Origin: Archangium violaceum
GTDB lineage: Bacteria; Myxococcota; Myxococcia; Myxococcales; Myxococcaceae
DNA length: 64,000 nt
NCBI RefSeq assembly: GCF_016859125.1
Contig: NZ_CP069338.1
Span: 930,001 to 994,000 of the forward strand
Reading direction: 5' to 3'
The position numbers and the translations under genes are program-made. Below, piece by piece: positions 61,434-64,000 of the stretch; positions within the stretch are counted from its first letter, which is position 1; each line of letters opens with the position of its first letter. Below the pieces are notes generated by a model that was given only the letters and a program-made list of their open reading frames with translations, did not search any database and was not told where the DNA came from.

Positions 61434-61435
61434 CG

Positions 61436-61888
61436 ATGTCACTCCAGTGGGTCCCCTACGTCTGGGATGAACTCCATCCTGCCACTCACCAGGAGATCGA
61501 ACGAATCGAGCATGAGCTGGGAATCACATTCCCCAGTGCTTATAAGGAAACGGTTGCCCGATATCAGGGTACGACTCCCCATCCCGCTGTCTTCAATGTT
61601 GGCAGGGGGACCAATGTCGTTGGTGTGCTCCTGACGATCGCCGAAGACGAGAAGTGGGACATCTATTCCGTGATGCGCGCCCACGAAATAGTGAAGCCGC
61701 ATGTCCCCGATGGGATCTACCCTTTCGCCAGCACTCCTGGTGGCGAGTACCTGTGCTTCGATTACCGGACATCGCCGGACCAACCCAAGGTCGTCCTCGT
61801 CACCGTGGAGATGTTCATCTACCCCGTGGCCAATAGCTTCACTGAATTCATGGCCCAACTGCACGACGGACGGGTTTTGCTCGCGTAG
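61436..61888 (+). CDS. SMI1/KNR4 (SUKH) family immunity protein
   Basis: The 150-residue protein has the SUKH pattern: 'IERIEHELGITFPSAYKETV' near the start, a central beta-rich part, 'YPFASTPGGEYLCFDYRTSP' and 'VTVEMFIYPVANSFTEFMAQ'. SUKH proteins neutralise nuclease-type polymorphic toxins. It starts 2 bp after the WHH toxin stop and shares its lower GC, so it is the cognate antidote. No signal peptide is present, fitting cytosolic protection. Confidence 0.92.
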   Translation: MSLQWVPYVWDELHPATHQEIERIEHELGITFPSAYKETVARYQGTTPHPAVFNVGRGTNVVGVLLTIAEDEKWDIYSVMRAHEIVKPHVPDGIYPFASTPGGEYLCFDYRTSPDQPKVVLVTVEMFIYPVANSFTEFMAQLHDGRVLLA

Positions 61889-61898
61889 AAGCCATTGA

Positions 61899-62852
61899 TT
61901 AATGGCTGGAGGGAAGCACGCCGAACCTGCGGAGCGTGGTGGGGTCTCGCTCGGCCGCCGCGGCCCTCGCTCCCTCGAGGTGGGTACGCAGCGCGCGAAT
62001 CGCGGCATCCTCCTGGACCTCGCCCCCCTCCGCGCGACGCAGCTCCGCTCCGAGCCACACGAACGCCTCCCGGAGACGCGGCACCACCGAGGGCCCCACG
62101 TGATCCGCGCCGCGCACCAGGTGGTACTCGTGCGAGATGTCGAGGTCCCAGAGCACCCGGTGGATGAACTCCGCGACATCATGCGCGTTGAGCGCGTCCG
62201 CGTCTCCCGCTTCCAGGTAGATCGCCAGGCCATGCTCGAGGATGGCCCGCGCGTTGTCCCGAGCGCGTACGGCCGGATTGTTCGCCTCGAAGAGCGCGGG
62301 GTTCCGCTTCGGCCCGACGAGCTCCTCCGGACCCCCTCCGACGAAGTAGAGGTGGTTGCGCTCGCCCGCGTCCGCCGCGCGAAAACCCGGCTCCGTTATC
62401 GGTGCGAGTGCAGCGACCGCTCCGAAGGTCTCGGGATGCTTGAACGCGATCTTCAGGCTCCCGTACCCGCCCATCGACATGCCCAGGAGCGCCGTGGAGG
62501 TCCGCTCGGGCCGGACCTTGTACGTGGCGCGCAGATGCCGCGGGAAGTCCTCGGCGAAGAAGCTCTCCCAGCGATAACGGCCGTCCGGATGGTCGAGGTA
62601 GTAGCTGAACTCGCCCACCGTCGCGCACGCCAGCACCACCGGCGGTGCGCTGCCCGCGCTCCAGCACTGCTCGAACACCGGCCTGGCCTCGACGAGCGAC
62701 TGCCGTGAGCCGCCCCCCCCGTACAGGAAGAGCACGAGCGGGTACGGCCCCCCCGAGTCGTAACCGGGCGGAAGCAACACGGCATACGGAACTCCCCCCT
62801 CGCGAACGAAGTCCACCGCGAGCTCACCCAGCTCGATGCGTGACGGATTCAT
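61899..62852 (-). CDS. Esterase-type alpha/beta hydrolase
   Basis: The 317-residue protein has the esterase-D/putative-esterase pattern: 'VPYAVLLPPGYDSGGPYPLV', the nucleophile elbow 'TALLGMSMGGYGSLKIAF' and an acid/His region 'EAGDADALNAHDVAEFIH', then 'RGADHVGPSVVPRL'. No signal peptide is visible, so it is cytosolic. The substrate is unknown; S-formylglutathione and small acyl esters are typical. It ends 10 bp from the SUKH gene. Confidence 0.9.
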   Translation of the reverse strand: MNPSRIELGELAVDFVREGGVPYAVLLPPGYDSGGPYPLVLFLYGGGGSRQSLVEARPVFEQCWSAGSAPPVVLACATVGEFSYYLDHPDGRYRWESFFAEDFPRHLRATYKVRPERTSTALLGMSMGGYGSLKIAFKHPETFGAVAALAPITEPGFRAADAGERNHLYFVGGGPEELVGPKRNPALFEANNPAVRARDNARAILEHGLAIYLEAGDADALNAHDVAEFIHRVLWDLDISHEYHLVRGADHVGPSVVPRLREAFVWLGAELRRAEGGEVQEDAAIRALRTHLEGARAAAAERDPTTLRRFGVLPSSH

Positions 62853-63040
62853 GGGACGGAAGGGTACCGGACCGAACCGTTCGCGGCCGTGCCAGGAAGG
62901 CGCGTTCTGTCAGGTGCTCGTCCATGCGGGACGGGTGAACGATGTCGACGAGCAGAAGCGTTCACTGGCGACTCGATTCCCGCGGAAGGCGGCATCACTC
63001 GCTGACGCGTGCGTCCCGGATCATTAGAGCTGATGGCGTC

Positions 63041-64000
63041 ATGAACGCTCGCCCCTTTCCACTGAACGCACTCAGCGCCGCCGCGCTGTTGCTCACCGCC
63101 GCGGCCTGTTCCGACTCCGAGCCGGAGACCACGCCGCCCCCTCAGCTCCCGGACTATGGGCCCCCTTCGGCCCCTGCCCCCGCGCCACTCCCGGAGCGCA
63201 CCTCGTGCACCGGGCTCACCGTGGGCGCCGGCACCTACGATTGGACCCTCACGCACCAGGGGCGCACCCGGCTCTACCGCGTCGTCGTTCCCACGGGCTA
63301 TGACCCGACGAAGCCCACCCCCGCGGTGTTCTCCTTCCACGGCTTCGGCTCCAACGAACAGGAGCAGGAGGGACTGAGCCGGATGTCCGAGCAGGCCAAT
63401 GCCCAGGGATTCATCGCGGTGTATCCCCGTGGCCTGAACCAGATGGAGATCACCGGCACCACGGATCCCCGCTACGAGGACACGCGCAGTTGGAACGCGG
63501 GCGTGTGCTGTGGACCGGCGCAGATCTCCCGCGTGGACGACGTGAGCTTCGTGGACGCGATGCTCGCGGAGCTGGACACGCGCGTGTGCCTGGACACGAA
63601 GCGCATCTACGCCACCGGCCTGTCCAACGGAGGCTTCTTCTCCTACCGGCTCGCCTGCGAGCGCGCGGGGCAGTTCGCGGCCATCGCGCCCGTGGCCGGA
63701 ATGGAGGGCTACTCCCCCTGTGAGCCCGTGCGCCCGGTCTCGGTGATGCACTTCCACGGCACGGACGATCGGACCATCCTCTACGAGGGCGGAGCCAACA
63801 TCCTCTTCGGCGGTCCCTACCCGTCCGCGCGCGAGTCGGTGGAGCGCTGGGCGCGACGGAACCTCTGCGCCGGCAACACCGTCAACACCTACGCACAGGG
63901 CGACAGCTCCTGCGAAACGTACGACACGTGCGGTCAGAACACGTCCGTCACGCTCTGCACCGTGCTGGGCGGCGGCCATACCTGGCCTGGAGGGCTCGTT
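63041..64000 (+). CDS. PHB-depolymerase/feruloyl-esterase-type lipoprotein, 3' end cut by window
   Basis: At least 320 residues of a secreted esterase, still open at the window end. A lipoprotein signal ends 'LLTAAACSDS'; a Pro-rich linker follows. The LpqC-type domain has 'HQGRTRLYRVVVPTGYDP', 'SFHGFGSNEQEQEGL', the nucleophile elbow 'IYATGLSNGGFFSYRLACER', 'MHFHGTDDRTILYEGG' and 'GGGHTWPGG' (His). Paired Cys ('GVCCGP', 'RVCLD', 'YSPCEP') suggest disulfides. It likely cleaves polyhydroxyalkanoate or feruloyl/cinnamoyl esters outside the cell. Confidence 0.9.
   Translation, partial: MNARPFPLNALSAAALLLTAAACSDSEPETTPPPQLPDYGPPSAPAPAPLPERTSCTGLTVGAGTYDWTLTHQGRTRLYRVVVPTGYDPTKPTPAVFSFHGFGSNEQEQEGLSRMSEQANAQGFIAVYPRGLNQMEITGTTDPRYEDTRSWNAGVCCGPAQISRVDDVSFVDAMLAELDTRVCLDTKRIYATGLSNGGFFSYRLACERAGQFAAIAPVAGMEGYSPCEPVRPVSVMHFHGTDDRTILYEGGANILFGGPYPSARESVERWARRNLCAGNTVNTYAQGDSSCETYDTCGQNTSVTLCTVLGGGHTWPGGLV

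Noticed and set aside
62849-63979. 376-codon minus-strand frame over the terminal esterase
   Set aside because: It mirrors the PHB-depolymerase-like gene, which has signal peptide and catalytic motifs on the plus strand.

Overview
The window is very GC-rich, densely coding DNA with strong third-position GC bias. Its gene content points to a myxobacterium of the Cystobacterineae (Archangium, Cystobacter, Melittangium or Myxococcus-like). The signs are a lipoprotein polymorphic toxin with a SUKH immunity gene, RhiA-like proteins, TPR-CHAT proteins tied to an ECF sigma factor, several cupin_8/JmjC proteins, GAF/HD-GYP and multi-PAS signalling proteins, and a histone-H1-like Lys/Ala protein. The genus is inferred from gene content only.

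Bases 1-11,100 form a surface-glycan locus: a flippase cut by the window edge, UDP-glucose dehydrogenase, a short sugar-phosphate transferase, a PLP aminotransferase, a large membrane NDP-sugar 4,6-dehydratase and a NeuD/PglD-like acetyltransferase. The last four together match the complete PglF-E-D-C route to a lipid-linked N,N'-diacetylbacillosamine-type sugar. Two FemAB/GNAT-like transferases and a toroid-like lipoprotein lie among them. Bases 11,100-16,700 carry a beta-helix protein, a sensor-less sigma-54 activator, small lipoproteins, tandem RhiA paralogues, and a Cys-rich lipoprotein that may be a secreted toxin with its partner.

Bases 16,700-26,800 are the most unusual block. One minus-strand set encodes a membrane TPR-CHAT protein, a transglutaminase-like Cys-His-Asp protein and a small partner. 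Next come three paralogous cupin_8/JmjC oxygenase genes, with a 48-residue Pro/Asn-rich peptide gene tucked between two of them. Then comes an ECF sigma factor translationally coupled to a zinc-finger/TM/TPR protein that resembles the front of the TPR-CHAT protein but lacks its CHAT part. Bases 26,800-28,150 hold gene fragments (WD40, SDR, alcohol dehydrogenase, ParE) ending near the 3' side of a tRNA-Pro(CGG) gene with a strong terminator.

Bases 28,600-56,500 are mostly chromosomal housekeeping and signalling: receiver, rpe, GAF-HD-GYP, pyruvate kinase, SprT-like, YkgJ, NFACT, histone-like, GH1, Dus, M50-TPR, desaturase, ECF/anti-sigma, CLC, CPBP protease, AraC, NicO/UreH-like, TetR/Rieske pair, histidine kinase and two glycosyltransferases. 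Bases 56,700-58,600 hold an SsnA-like amidohydrolase followed closely by a peroxiredoxin-like gene with an in-frame UGA at the catalytic position and a SECIS-like hairpin behind it, which is best read as a selenoprotein. The window ends with a hemerythrin, a SitA-like WHH nuclease toxin plus SUKH immunity gene whose lower GC suggests tip exchange, an esterase, and a lipoprotein esterase of the PHB-depolymerase type cut by the window end.
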